Shown here: one piece after another, positions 20,768-30,238 of the stretch
Position numbering within the stretch: position 1 is the stretch's first letter
Layout: each line of letters begins with the position of its first letter
DNA from: Microbacterium suwonense
GTDB taxonomy: Bacteria; Actinomycetota; Actinomycetes; Actinomycetales; Microbacteriaceae
Assembly: GCF_030296555.1 (NCBI RefSeq)
Contig: NZ_AP027728.1
Coordinates: 310,001 to 374,000 of the forward strand
Length of the DNA: 64,000 nucleotides
Direction of reading: 5' to 3'
Made by a program: the position numbers and the translations under genes
The notes under the pieces: generated by a model
Told to the model about the DNA's origin: nothing
What the model saw: the letters and a program-made list of their open reading frames with translations, nothing else
Databases searched by the model: none

Positions 20768-21928
20768 TTAGAGGGAGCCTGCGACCTCCGCGGCGCGGGA
20801 GGTGAACGCCTCGCTCACGGCGGGGAAGAGCGGATGCTGAGCATCCAGTCCCGTCACGTCCGAGGCCAGCTGCACGGCATCCTCCGTGCGCAGCCGCTGC
20901 TGCAGTTCGACGGACTGCTCGTCGGCCGGGTCGTCGAAGGCGAGCGCCGCCCGGACGGCGACCAGCAGAGCATCCGCGCTCAGCCCGTTCTCGACGGCCT
21001 CGGCCGCGGGGCCGATGAACCGCTCGTGCCGGGAGAGCTTGCGCAGCGGCTGACGGCCCACCCGCCACACCGTGTCCGGCAGCGCCGGGTTGGCGAAGCG
21101 GCGCAGGATCGTCGCCCGGTACTCGGCGAGCTCCTGCGGGTCGAGGCCGTGCTTGACGGCCAGCAGCGCGGAGGTCTCGGCGAGAGCGGCCGCCACCTGG
21201 GCGGCGATGGTCTCGTCTGCCAGCACATCCGAGATGCGCTCGATGCCGGCCTGCGCACCGAGATAGGCCGTCGTGGCGTGCCCGGTGTTCACCGTGAACA
21301 GCTTGCGCTCGATGTACGGCGCGAGGTCATCCACGAAGTGCGCCCCGGGGATGTTCGGCAGGTTCCCGCCGAACGGACCCTGTTCGATCGCCCATTCGAA
21401 GAACGGCTCGACGGTGACATCGATGCCTGCGTCCGCGGGCTGGCCGGGGACGATGCGGTCCACGGCCGTGTTGGCGAACACCGCCCGGCCGGCGAGGGCC
21501 TCCCAGCCCTCGCCGGCGCGGGCGATGATCTCCTGCTTCAGCAGGTCGGTGGCGCCGATCGCGTTCTCACACGCCATGATCTGCAGCGGTGCCGCCGCCG
21601 GATCCCGCCGCCGCAGGGCGTCGAGGATCGGTGCGGCGACGAACCGCAGCACGGTGGCGCCGACCGCGGTGGTCACGACATCGGCATCCGTGATCTCGGC
21701 GACGAGCCCCTCGGGATCCTCGGCGCTGTTGACGGCACGGAAGCCGGTGACCTGCGTGTCGGCGCCGCCCTCGCCCACTTCGTGCACCGTGTAGCCGTCC
21801 GCCGCGTTGATCGCGTCGACCAGCCCTGCGGCGACATCGGAGAACACCAGTTCGTAGCCGCCCTGGTGCAGCAGCAGCCCGACGAACCCCCGGCCGATGT
21901 TGCCGGCGCCGAAGTGGACGGCCTTCAT
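20768..21928 (-). CDS. mtlD: Mannitol-1-phosphate 5-dehydrogenase
   Basis: This enzyme oxidises mannitol 1-phosphate, made by the PTS, to fructose 6-phosphate with NAD. At 386 residues it has normal length. Motifs are the N-terminal HFGAGNIGRGFVG (residues 5-17), ACENAIGATD, and TVNTGHATTAYLG with family Lys/Asn/His-type active-site residues near VEPFFEW. It overlaps mtlF by ATGA and is the last metabolic gene of the operon. Confidence 0.96.
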   Translation of the reverse strand: MKAVHFGAGNIGRGFVGLLLHQGGYELVFSDVAAGLVDAINAADGYTVHEVGEGGADTQVTGFRAVNSAEDPEGLVAEITDADVVTTAVGATVLRFVAAPILDALRRRDPAAAPLQIMACENAIGATDLLKQEIIARAGEGWEALAGRAVFANTAVDRIVPGQPADAGIDVTVEPFFEWAIEQGPFGGNLPNIPGAHFVDDLAPYIERKLFTVNTGHATTAYLGAQAGIERISDVLADETIAAQVAAALAETSALLAVKHGLDPQELAEYRATILRRFANPALPDTVWRVGRQPLRKLSRHERFIGPAAEAVENGLSADALLVAVRAALAFDDPADEQSVELQQRLRTEDAVQLASDVTGLDAQHPLFPAVSEAFTSRAAEVAGSL

Positions 21929-22359
21929 GCCTCGTTCACCGCCGACAGGAGCTCGTACAGCTCCTCGGGAGTGGCCGCCGCGTTCAGCCTCGCCACGTCA
22001 TCGTCGTCCGAGAACAGGACGGCGATCTGCGAGAGGATCTCGAGGTGCTCGCCGTCCTTCCCCGCGATGCCGATCACGAACGTGGCCCGCTCGCCGTCCC
22101 AGTCGACGCCCCCGTCGTAGCGGGCGACGCTGAGCGCCGAGCCGAGCACAGCGTCCTTCGCGTCGTTGGTGCCGTGCGGGATGGCCAGGCCGTTGCCCAT
22201 GAAGGTGGACACCGCCGCCTCGCGGTCGTGCATGGCCTGCAGATAGTCGGCCGTCACGGCGCCCGCGGCGACCAGAGCGTCGGCCGCCTCCTGCAGCGCT
22301 TCGTCACGCGTGGCGCTTCCGGGGTGGATGCGTACGCGGTCCTGCGTGAGAACGCTCAT
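21925..22359 (-). CDS. mtlF: PTS mannitol-specific EIIA component
   Basis: The 144-residue EIIA accepts phosphate from HPr on the His in GLAIPHGTNDAK (about residues 55-66) and passes it to the EIIB domain of MtlA. HDREAAVSTFMGNG is the usual lead-in of the mannitol/fructose EIIA family. It is encoded apart from EIICB, as in other Gram-positives, with ATGA overlaps on both sides. Confidence 0.94.
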   Translation of the reverse strand: MSVLTQDRVRIHPGSATRDEALQEAADALVAAGAVTADYLQAMHDREAAVSTFMGNGLAIPHGTNDAKDAVLGSALSVARYDGGVDWDGERATFVIGIAGKDGEHLEILSQIAVLFSDDDDVARLNAAATPEELYELLSAVNEA

Positions 22360-23882
22360 TTCTCCTCCTGGTCTCGGACCATCTCCACGACCTCGTCATA
22401 CTTCGGCGAGTTCATGAAATTGTCGACGGACACGTGGATCGAATCCGGCGACTTCGACTTCGCGCGGTCGGTGAGCTGCTGCTGGGTGATGACCAGGTCA
22501 GCGGTGCCGTCGAGGTTCGCGATCGCCTGGTTGACGACGGTGATGCCCTCGATGCCGGCCTTCTTGATCTTGTTGCGCAGCACACTGGCGCCCATCGCAG
22601 ACGAGCCCATGCCGGCATCGCAGGCGAACACGATGTTCTGGATGCGGCGCGTGGCGACGGCGGTGCCACCGCCGAGGGTGCCGAGCACGCTGGACTTCTT
22701 GCCCTTGTTGGCCTCGGTCTGCGCGATGGCCGCAGCGAATGCCGCGTCACCGCCCTCGGCCGCCAGGTCGCGCTTGCGGCTGGCGAGCAGGATCGGCATG
22801 CAGACGACGAAGGTCACGGCGGCGGCCAGCACGACCGACAGGAGCACGCCGAGGTGGCTGCCCGGTGCGATCTGGAACAGTACCGCGAAGATCGAGCCGG
22901 GAGCGGCGGGTGCCACCAGGCCGGACTGGAAGACCACGTTGGTCAGCACGCCCGTCGCACCGCCGGCGATCAGGCCGATCAGCAGGGTCGGCTTGGCCAG
23001 CACATAGGGGAAGTAGACCTCGTGGATGCCGCCGAGGAACTGGATGACTGCGGCGCCGGGTGCGGTGGCGCGTGCGGCACCGACGCCGAACACGGTGATC
23101 GCCATCAGCAGGCCGAGGCCCGGGCCGGGGTTCGCCTCGATGAGGAACAGCAGGCTCTTGCCGGTCTGAGCGGACTGCTCGGTGCCGAGCGGGGTGAACA
23201 CTCCGTGGTTGATGGCGTTGTTCAGGAACAGCACCTTGGCGGGCTCGACGATGATGCTCGCCAGCGGGAGCAGCTGCGTGTCGACCAGCCATCCCACCGC
23301 ACCGCCGAGGATCTCGGTGACCCACTTCATGATCGGCGCGAGCCAGAAGAACGCGGCGAGCGAGGCGAAGAAGGCGACGAATCCGGCCGAGAAGTTGTCG
23401 ACCAGCATCTCGAACCCGGGCTTGATCCTGCCCTGCCACGGCTTCTCCACCCACTTCAGGATGAGGGCGGTGAGCGGACCGGCGATCATCGCGCCGAGGA
23501 ACATGACCGTTCCCTCCGCACCGATGATCACGCCGAAGGCGGCGACCGCGCCGACGACGCCGCCGCGGTGCCCGTGCACCATCTTGCCGCCGGTGAAGGC
23601 GATCAGCAGCGGCAGCAGGTAGCTGATGATCGGACCGACCAGACCGGTGTAGTCGGTGTCTCCGATGGTGCCGCCGCCGAGGATCGCGGAATCGGCCCAT
23701 CGCCAGGCCTCGATCGGGCCGTCGTTTCCGACCCAGCCCTTGTCGATGAACAGGGCGGTGATGATGCCCCAGGCGATGAAGGCGGCGATGTTCGGCATGA
23801 TCATGCCGGACAGGAACGTGCCGAATCTCTGCACGCGTACTCGGGCTCCGCCCGTCGTCGCTGCGGGTGACGTCGTCGTCAT
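22356..23882 (-). CDS. mtlA: PTS mannitol-specific EIICB transporter
   Basis: This permease imports mannitol and phosphorylates it. The 508-residue protein has a membrane EIIC domain (about residues 15-355, with MIMPNIAAFIAWGIITALF and the substrate-site block NNAINHGVFTPLG) and a C-terminal EIIB domain (about 400-508) with the phospho-Cys in NIVFACDAGMGSSAMG. The ATG at 23882 begins TTTSPAATTGG; upstream open frame overlaps ptsI and is rejected. It lies 37 bases after ptsI. Confidence 0.95.
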   Translation of the reverse strand: MTTTSPAATTGGARVRVQRFGTFLSGMIMPNIAAFIAWGIITALFIDKGWVGNDGPIEAWRWADSAILGGGTIGDTDYTGLVGPIISYLLPLLIAFTGGKMVHGHRGGVVGAVAAFGVIIGAEGTVMFLGAMIAGPLTALILKWVEKPWQGRIKPGFEMLVDNFSAGFVAFFASLAAFFWLAPIMKWVTEILGGAVGWLVDTQLLPLASIIVEPAKVLFLNNAINHGVFTPLGTEQSAQTGKSLLFLIEANPGPGLGLLMAITVFGVGAARATAPGAAVIQFLGGIHEVYFPYVLAKPTLLIGLIAGGATGVLTNVVFQSGLVAPAAPGSIFAVLFQIAPGSHLGVLLSVVLAAAVTFVVCMPILLASRKRDLAAEGGDAAFAAAIAQTEANKGKKSSVLGTLGGGTAVATRRIQNIVFACDAGMGSSAMGASVLRNKIKKAGIEGITVVNQAIANLDGTADLVITQQQLTDRAKSKSPDSIHVSVDNFMNSPKYDEVVEMVRDQEEK

Positions 23883-23919
23883 GGTGTCGTCTCTTTCTTG
23901 TATCGGGTGGGTGGGGGGA

Positions 23920-25575
23920 CTATTTCTGCGCTGCGGTTCGAGCGGCCTCGCGTGCGCCGGCTGCGTCATCCGCATCGAGGGCGGCCTCGGCGATGCGCCG
24001 GGCGTCTTCGAGGCTGTGCTGCCCGATCGAGCGGCGCACATCGGCCAGGGCCGCCGGCGCCATCGACAGGCTGTTCGCGCCCAGGCCGACGAGCACGACC
24101 GCCAGCAGCGGGTCGGCCGCTGCTTCGCCGCAGATGCCGACCGGTTTGCCCGTGCGGGCGCCGGCCGCACCGACCTCGCGCACCAGCCGCAGCACCGCAG
24201 GATGCCATGGATCCTGGAACGAGGCCACCGAGCCGAGCAGGCGGTCGGCGGCCATCGTGTACTGCGTGAGATCGTTGGTGCCGATCGAGGCGAAGTCGGC
24301 GTGCGCGAGAACGCGGTCGGCCAGCAGAGCACTGGCAGGGACCTCCACCATCACTCCGGCCGTGCGCAGTCCGTATTCGCGCGCGAGGGTGGTGAAGTAC
24401 GCCGTCTCCTCGACGGTGGTCACCATGGGCGCCATGACCCACAGGTCGGCAGAGGTGGCGGCATCCGCTTCTGCGAGCGCGGTGAGCTGCTCGCGCAGGA
24501 TGTCTTCGCTGGCGCGCAGCGCGCGAAGTCCGCGCAGGCCGAGGGCCGGGTTCTCCTCGTGCGCGTCGTTGAGGAACGCCAGGGGCTTGTCGGCGCCGGC
24601 ATCGAGCAGTCGCACCACGACCTTCTTGCCCTCGAACGCCCCGAGCAGCTCGGCATACGCGGTGCGCTGCTGCTCGATGGTGGGCGCCTGCGCGGAGGAG
24701 AGGAACAGGAATTCCGTGCGGAACAGGCCCACGCCCTCCGCGCCGCGCGCCACTGCGTCGGCCGCATCGGAGGGCTTGCCGAGGTTGGCCAGCAGACTGA
24801 TCGGCGTGCCGTCGGCGAGCGTCCCCGGAGTGACCGGACCGGCCTCCTCGGCCTCCCGTGCGGCGATGCGCTCGGCGACCGCTGCGAGCTCGTCCTCGGT
24901 CGGGGAATCGTTCACGGTGCCGGTCGCGGCATCCACGACCACCGTCGTCCCATCGGTGAGCGAGAGGGCGTCGGCGGCGCCGACGACGGCGACGATGCCC
25001 TTCTCGCGGGCGAGGATCGCCGTGTGCGAGGTGGGGCCGCCGTCGGAGGTGATCAGCGCCAGCACCTGGTCGAGCTTGAGCAGCGCGGTGTCGGCGGGCG
25101 CGAGGTCGCTGGCGACCAGCACGAACGGATGCCCGGGATCGGGCACGCCGGGAGCTGCGACCCCCGCCAGGTGCGCGAGCACCCGCTGGGCGATGTCCTC
25201 GAGGTCGGCGGCGCGCTCGCCGAGGTAGCCGCCGACGGCCTCGAGGGTCGCACGGAAGCCGGCGAAGGCATCGAAGACGGCCCACTCCGCTGTCGTCCCC
25301 TCGTCGATGCGGGCGTCGATCTCATCCATGAGCGTGGGATCCTCGGCGATCATCGCCTGAGCCTCCAGCACCTCCTGGGCGGCGCCGCCGGCGGCATCGG
25401 CGCGCTGCTGCAGGTCGGCAGCGACCGCGGAGACGGCCTCGCGCACGCGGCTGCGCTCGGCATCCGCGCCGGCTTCGCTGTCCTGCTTGACGGGTTCCGG
25501 CAGCGCCTGCGCCATCCTGACCACGGGACCGGTGGCGATGCCCTGCCCGATCCCCACTCCGCGCAGGGTGCTCAT
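23920..25575 (-). CDS. ptsI: PTS enzyme I (phosphoenolpyruvate-protein phosphotransferase)
   Basis: Enzyme I transfers phosphate from PEP to HPr. The 551-residue protein has the N-terminal HPr-binding part, the phospho-His in TSDGGPTSHTAILARE (about residues 180-195), and the PEP-binding barrel with GLFRTEFLF, EVPASALLADRV and GTNDLTQYTMAADR, ending in GKPVGICGEAAADP with its Cys. The ATG overlaps the ptsH stop. Its position inside the mannitol operon suggests general PTS genes are co-induced with mannitol genes. Confidence 0.96.
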   Translation of the reverse strand: MSTLRGVGIGQGIATGPVVRMAQALPEPVKQDSEAGADAERSRVREAVSAVAADLQQRADAAGGAAQEVLEAQAMIAEDPTLMDEIDARIDEGTTAEWAVFDAFAGFRATLEAVGGYLGERAADLEDIAQRVLAHLAGVAAPGVPDPGHPFVLVASDLAPADTALLKLDQVLALITSDGGPTSHTAILAREKGIVAVVGAADALSLTDGTTVVVDAATGTVNDSPTEDELAAVAERIAAREAEEAGPVTPGTLADGTPISLLANLGKPSDAADAVARGAEGVGLFRTEFLFLSSAQAPTIEQQRTAYAELLGAFEGKKVVVRLLDAGADKPLAFLNDAHEENPALGLRGLRALRASEDILREQLTALAEADAATSADLWVMAPMVTTVEETAYFTTLAREYGLRTAGVMVEVPASALLADRVLAHADFASIGTNDLTQYTMAADRLLGSVASFQDPWHPAVLRLVREVGAAGARTGKPVGICGEAAADPLLAVVLVGLGANSLSMAPAALADVRRSIGQHSLEDARRIAEAALDADDAAGAREAARTAAQK

Positions 25576-25850
25576 GCTGTCTCGTCGTGGTCGGTGGTCA
25601 GCACTTCGGTGAGCGTGTCGAGCACGGCCTCGGCGTTCTCGCCATCGGCGGTGAGCACGACGTGGTCGCCGAAGTCGATGCCGAGTGCCACGACGGCCAG
25701 AATGCTGGCGGCGTTCACCGGCTTGCCGGAGTCCTTCGCGATGGTCACCGGGATGCCGGCGTCCTTCGCCGTCTGCGCGAACAGCTTCGCGGGGCGAGCG
25801 TGCAGCCCGTGAGAGGAGCCGACGCGGACAGTGCGGGACGAGGCGGTCAT
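25572..25850 (-). CDS. ptsH: Phosphocarrier protein HPr
   Basis: The 92-residue carrier has the active His at residue 17 in SSHGLHARPA and a Ser in NAASILAVVALG at the place of the regulatory Ser-46. It takes phosphate from enzyme I and gives it to EIIA proteins. It overlaps both ptsI and the EIIB-like gene by ATGA. Compare the second HPr-like protein at 28274-28540. Confidence 0.96.
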   Translation of the reverse strand: MTASSRTVRVGSSHGLHARPAKLFAQTAKDAGIPVTIAKDSGKPVNAASILAVVALGIDFGDHVVLTADGENAEAVLDTLTEVLTTDHDETA

Positions 25851-26170
25851 GGGATGTCCTTCCGGTCTTGCGGCGCGGCCATCGCGTCGCGTACGAACTG
25901 CAGCGTTCTGCTGCCATCGAAGTCCGTGGTGACGTCGCCGGGCAGGACGACGACGGGGGAGCGGTCATCGAGGGTGGTGCGGATGCCGTCCGCGTGAGTG
26001 GCCAGATGCGGCCCGACGAGCACCAGATCGACGCCCACGGCCGACAGCGCCGCACGTTCGGTGCCTGCTTCGGCGGTCCAGGGCAGGCCTGCGTTCGCCG
26101 CGGCACGTGCCAGTCGCTGCGCGACGAAGGTGCTGGACGCCCCCGCACCGCACACCACGAGAATCCGCAT
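25847..26170 (-). CDS. PTS EIIB-like protein (lactose/cellobiose type)
   Basis: The 107-residue protein begins RILVVCGAGASSTFVAQRLA, the phospho-Cys loop (Cys about 8) of the lactose/cellobiose EIIB family, followed by DLVLVGPHL. No matching EIIC or EIIA for it is present in the window, so its partner is unknown; it could phosphorylate MtlR or serve a remote transporter. GGGAG lies four bases before the ATG. It is the first gene of the mannitol/PTS operon. Confidence 0.85.
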   Translation of the reverse strand: MRILVVCGAGASSTFVAQRLARAAANAGLPWTAEAGTERAALSAVGVDLVLVGPHLATHADGIRTTLDDRSPVVVLPGDVTTDFDGSRTLQFVRDAMAAPQDRKDIP

Positions 26171-26230
26171 CGATCTCCCTTTCCGCCTCCAGTGTCGCCC
26201 CGGCTCTCAGCGTTCTTCCAGCAGACTTCT

Positions 26231-26246
26231 TTCCGCCCCTGCGGAA
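26231..26246. promoter_or_regulatory. Inverted repeat between the mtl operon and mtlR
   Basis: TTCCGC-CCCT-GCGGAA is a perfect 6-bp dyad in the middle of the 154-base divergent gap. It is a candidate operator for MtlR or another regulator of both directions. I see no sure -35/-10 pair. Confidence 0.4.
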
Positions 26247-26324
26247 TGGCGGATGCGACGCCGCAGACGCCCGGCTGCTGGCATCATGGAGACGCGGGGA
26301 ATCAACGGCGAGAAAGGCGGGTGG

Positions 26325-28240
26325 ATGTCGCGTCGACGTCAGGACCAGCTGCTCGCCGTACTCAGGCGGGAGGATTCCTGGGTGACTGCCGCGGGGCTCG
26401 CCGACCAGCTCGGGGTGACTCCGCGCAGCATCCGCTCCTACGTCGCGGCGCTGAACGCTCGCACCCCCGGCGGGGAGGCCGTCGAGTCGGGGCCCGCCGG
26501 CTACCGCGCCGGCGCGGGCGCGGCCGATGCGGCGGGCGCGCCGGATGCCCAGAGCACTCCCCGAGCGCGGCTGCACGGTCTCATCCGCGCACTGGTCGAC
26601 CGGGCCGACGGCATCGACTTCCATGACACGGCGCTGACGATGCACGTCAGCGAGACGACCCTCGAGAACGATCTCGCCCGGGTGCGCACCCTGCTCGAGG
26701 GCGGGCAGGTCGTGCTGGAGCGCGACCGTGATCAGGTGCGGCTGCGCGGCGACGAGCCCTCGCTGCGGCGCCTGCTCAGCAGGCTCGCGCAGGACGAGAT
26801 GGATGCCGGACCGCTGCGGCCGGACGCGCTGCAGCGCGCACTCGCCCCCGGGACCGTGCCTGCCGGTCAGGTGGGGCCGTTCAAGGCAGGGCTCGTGCGC
26901 GACCTGGGCGAGCTGGGCTTCTACGTCAACGAGCTCGCGATCAGCGACGTGCTGCTGCACATCACCATCGCCGCCGAGCGTGTGGCGGCAGGTCGCCCGC
27001 TCGCCGAACGTGCCGAAGCCCCCGACGACTCCGTCGCCGCCGTCGGCGAGGCGATCGCCGCGCTCGCGCAGCGGCACTTCGGCGTCGCGCTCGGAGACGG
27101 CGACCGCGAGCATCTGGCGAACCTCGTGCTCACCCGTGTGGTCACCCCCGGCGAGCAGCGGCGGGCACACGCTCCGCATCTCGCCGACCCGGAGGTCGAG
27201 CGAGCGGTTCGCGCTGAGATCGAGCAGGCGTCCCGTGACTACCAGGTCGACCTCGTCGACGACGCCTTCATCGTGCGGCTCGCGCTGCACGTGCAGAACC
27301 TGCTGCGGCGGTCGAAGGAGCAGGCCTGGACCCGCAATCCGCTCACCCAGTCGCTGAAATCGTCCTATCCGATGATCTTCGACGTCGCGGTCTCGATCGC
27401 CAGCGGGCTGCACGACCGGCTCGGTGTGCCGCTGCAGGAGGACGAGATCGCCTACATCGCCATGCACGTGGGAGGGCGGCTCGAGCGCAGCAGGGCGGCG
27501 GATGCCATTCTCACCGCCACCATCGTCTGCCCCGGCTATCGCGAGCTGCAGGATCTGCTGCGCTCCAGCGTCGACAGATCCCTGGGCCGGCTGATCGAGG
27601 TCGTGCGAGTGGACACCAGCGTCGATCCCGACTGGAGCTCGCTCGACACCGACCTCGTCCTCAGCACGATCCCCGCGGCGGGCGCCGACGAGCGCGTGGT
27701 GCGCATCACCCCGTTCCTCGCCGAGGCGGACATCGAGCGCGTGCAGCAGGCCGCCGCACGCATCCGCCGTGCGCGCCGGCTGAGCAGGCTGCGTGAGGAG
27801 CTGCAGCGGTACTTCTCGGCCGATGCCTTCCTCGTGCCGGTGCCGGATGCCGGCGAGGAGGCGATCATCCGCCGGCTGGGCGGGATGCTGACGACGGCAG
27901 GCCTGATCGGCGAGGACTACATCGAGAACACCATCGTGCGGGAGCGGATGTCATCGACCGCGTTCACGGATGCCCTGGCAGTGCCGCACGCGCTGCAGAT
28001 GACAGCGCAGCGCACGGCCATCGCTATCGGCATCGCCGACGGATCGGTGGCCTGGGGGACGGCCGGGTCCAGGTCGTGGCGCTCGCCGCGTTCAGCGAGA
28101 GCGATCGGGATGCGTTCCAGACCGTGTTCGAGCAACTGGTCGAGGTGTTCAGCGAGCGCGACAGCGTACAGCGCATCGTGCGCCGCGCGAGCGGGTTCGA
28201 CGCCTTCCTGGATGAGCTGGTGGCCGTCATCGACGGCTGA
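26325..28240 (+). CDS. mtlR: MtlR/BglG-type PRD transcriptional activator (one frameshift)
   Basis: This is probably the mannitol operon activator, controlled by PTS phosphorylation. Domains in order are an N-terminal winged HTH (about residues 1-60, TAAGLADQLGVTPRSIRSYV), a second HTH-like region, two PRDs (about 190-420, with EDEIAYIAMHVGGRLER), an EIIB-like domain (ATIVCPGYRELQ, with Cys) and an EIIA-like domain (ALAVPHALQ, with His). The ending VQVVALAAFSES to VAVIDG lies in another frame. Restoring one G in the run at 28054-28058 gives 638 residues ending at the TGA at 28238-28240. Start ATG follows GAAAGGCGGG. Divergent from the operon it should control. Confidence 0.87.
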
Positions 28241-28273
28241 CTCCTGCAGACCGGCGGCGGCTCATCCCGGGGC

Positions 28274-28540
28274 TCAGCTGGGCCTCAGCACAGCCTCCAG
28301 AGCGTCCAGCAGCGCGCCGGCACGGGGAGAGTCCGCAACCTCGAAGACCACCTCGTCACCGACGCCGATCGCCAGATCCATCACGGCCAGCACACTGGTC
28401 ACCTCGGCGGATTCGCCCGAGCGGGTGGAGAGCAGCACGGGCGAATCATGCGCCTGCGCCAGACGGGCCAGCTCGGCGACCGGGCGCGCGTGGGCGCCGT
28501 CATCGACGCCGACCGTGACCCGCCTGCGCAGCATCGTCAT
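28274..28540 (-). CDS. Second HPr-like phosphocarrier protein
   Basis: The 88-residue protein has the HPr fold pattern. DDGAHARPVAEL puts a His at residue 17, exactly as in the canonical HPr of this window, but the usual GLHARPA is GAHARPV. A Ser lies in VTSVLAVMDLAIG at the regulatory position. It probably takes phosphate from enzyme I and could dose MtlR or a dedicated EIIA. It is convergent with mtlR and overlaps the 3' end of the phosphohexomutase gene by about 40 bases. The start could be ATG 28540 or 28534. Confidence 0.75.
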   Translation of the reverse strand: MTMLRRRVTVGVDDGAHARPVAELARLAQAHDSPVLLSTRSGESAEVTSVLAVMDLAIGVGDEVVFEVADSPRAGALLDALEAVLRPS

Positions 28541-30238
28541 CCCGCTCCGCGAGGAGCTCCCGCACCGCGGCCTCCAGCTCCGCCACCGCGGCCTTCGCCT
28601 CGGCGGCGGTCGCGCCTCTGGCATCGAGGTAGATCTTCAGCTTCGGCTCGGTGCCGCTGGGGCGCACGACCACGCGCGACCCGTCCGTCAGGGCGTAGCG
28701 CAGCACATCCCCTGCGGGCCGGCCGGAATCGCTGCGGGACAGGTCGTCGACGACGGTGATCGCCCGGGCGCCGAACGACGCCGGCGGCTGTGCGCGCAGC
28801 GATGTCATCGTGCCGGCGATGATCGACAGGTCGTCGACTCGGACGGACACCTGGCCGCTGGCGAAATGCCCGATCTCGGCACCGAGCTCATCGAGCAGCC
28901 CGGTGATCGTGGTTCCGCGCACGCGGGCGTCGGCGGCCAGGCCCAGCATCGCGACCGCGGCCGAGATGCCGTCCTTGTCGCGCACGGTCTGCGGGTTCAC
29001 CAGATAGCCCAGCGCCTCTTCGAAGCCGAACGCGATCTCCGGGGCGCGGGAGATCCATTTGAAGCCGGTGAGGGTCTCGTGGAAGTCCAGTCCGTAGGCG
29101 GCGGCGACGGCCGCGAGCCCGGGGAGGAGACCAGCGAGCAGGCCAGCGATGCGCCCGGTGCGCCCTGCCCGTCCTGCTCAGCCCGTGCGCTCTTGACCGC
29201 CTTCGCGGCCCGCCAGCCCAGCAGCAGTCCGACCTCATTGCCGGTCAGCCGCCGCCAGCCGCCGTCAGCGCCGGCGTCGGGGACGGCGACGGCGAGCCGG
29301 TCGGCATCGGGGTCGTTGGCGATGATGAACTCCGCATCCACAGCACGGGCGCGGGCGAAGGCGAGATCCATCGCGCCGGGTTCCTCGGGGTTCGGGAATG
29401 AGACTGTGCGGAAGGCGGGATCGGGGTCGCGCTGCTCGTCGACCACTCGCGGTGCGGGGTAGCCTGCGCTCTTGACGACGCGCGAGAAGGTCTCCCAGCC
29501 GACACCGTGCATGGCCGTGTAGACCCAGCGCATCTCCTGTACGCCGAACGGCGCGGGAGCGACCGCGGCGGTGGCCGCGACGTACGCGTCCACGAGCTCC
29601 TCCCCGGCGATCTCGTACGCTGTCGAGCGAGGCAGCAGACCGACGTCCCCGGCATCCGCGACGCGCTGGATGTGTCCGGCGATGTCCGCGTCGGCGGGGG
29701 AGACGATCTGCGAGCCGGCGTCCGCACCGCCGAGGTACACCTTGTAGCCGTTGTCGTTCGGCGGGTTGTGGCTCGCCGTGACCATCACCCCGGCGTCTGC
29801 GCCGAGGTGCCGCACTGCGAACGCCAGCACGGGGGTGGGCAGCAGCCGGGGCAGCAGGATGGTGCGCAGCCCGGCACCGGCGAACAGCTCGGCGGAGTCC
29901 AGTGCGAAGCGCCGTGAATTGCGACGCCCGTCGTAGCCCACCACGACGGTGGGCGTGCCGGAGACGCGCTGCAGCAGATAGCCGGCAAAACCGGCGGCTG
30001 CCTGCGCGACGAGCACCCGGTTCATGCGGTTGCTGCCTGCGCCCAGCGCTCCGCGCAGGCCTGCGGTTCCGAACGCCAGACGGGTGCAGAAGCGGTCGTC
30101 GAGATCTGCGAGCGCCGCTGCCTCGCCGGCGGCCGCGCGGGTGATCAGCCCCGCCAGCTCGTCGCGGGTCTCGGCATCCGGGTCCTGCCGGAGCCAGGCC
30201 CGCGCCTGCGCGAGCCGCTCCTCGGTCGCGGTGCTCAC
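28500..30238 (-). CDS. Phosphoglucomutase/phosphomannomutase (one frameshift)
   Basis: This alpha-D-phosphohexomutase interconverts hexose 1- and 6-phosphates, or (given its neighbour) may act as a phosphopentomutase for purine nucleoside breakdown. Motifs are FGTAGLRG, the phosphoserine loop VMVTASHNPPNDNG, metal-binding NDPDADRLAVAV, GNEVGLLLGW and the phosphate-binding PSGTEPKLKIYL. The frame breaks after LACSLVSSPG and resumes as the expected FEEALGYLVN-type sequence. Restoring one base near 29118-29124 (CCCGGGG) gives 579 residues, normal for the family. GTG start overlaps the nucleoside phosphorylase stop. Confidence 0.88.

Noticed and set aside
25998..29462. A 1154-codon open frame on the plus strand
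   Set aside because: Only 26325 to about 28058 codes for MtlR; past the frameshift the frame runs on through the HPr-like and phosphohexomutase genes as antisense.
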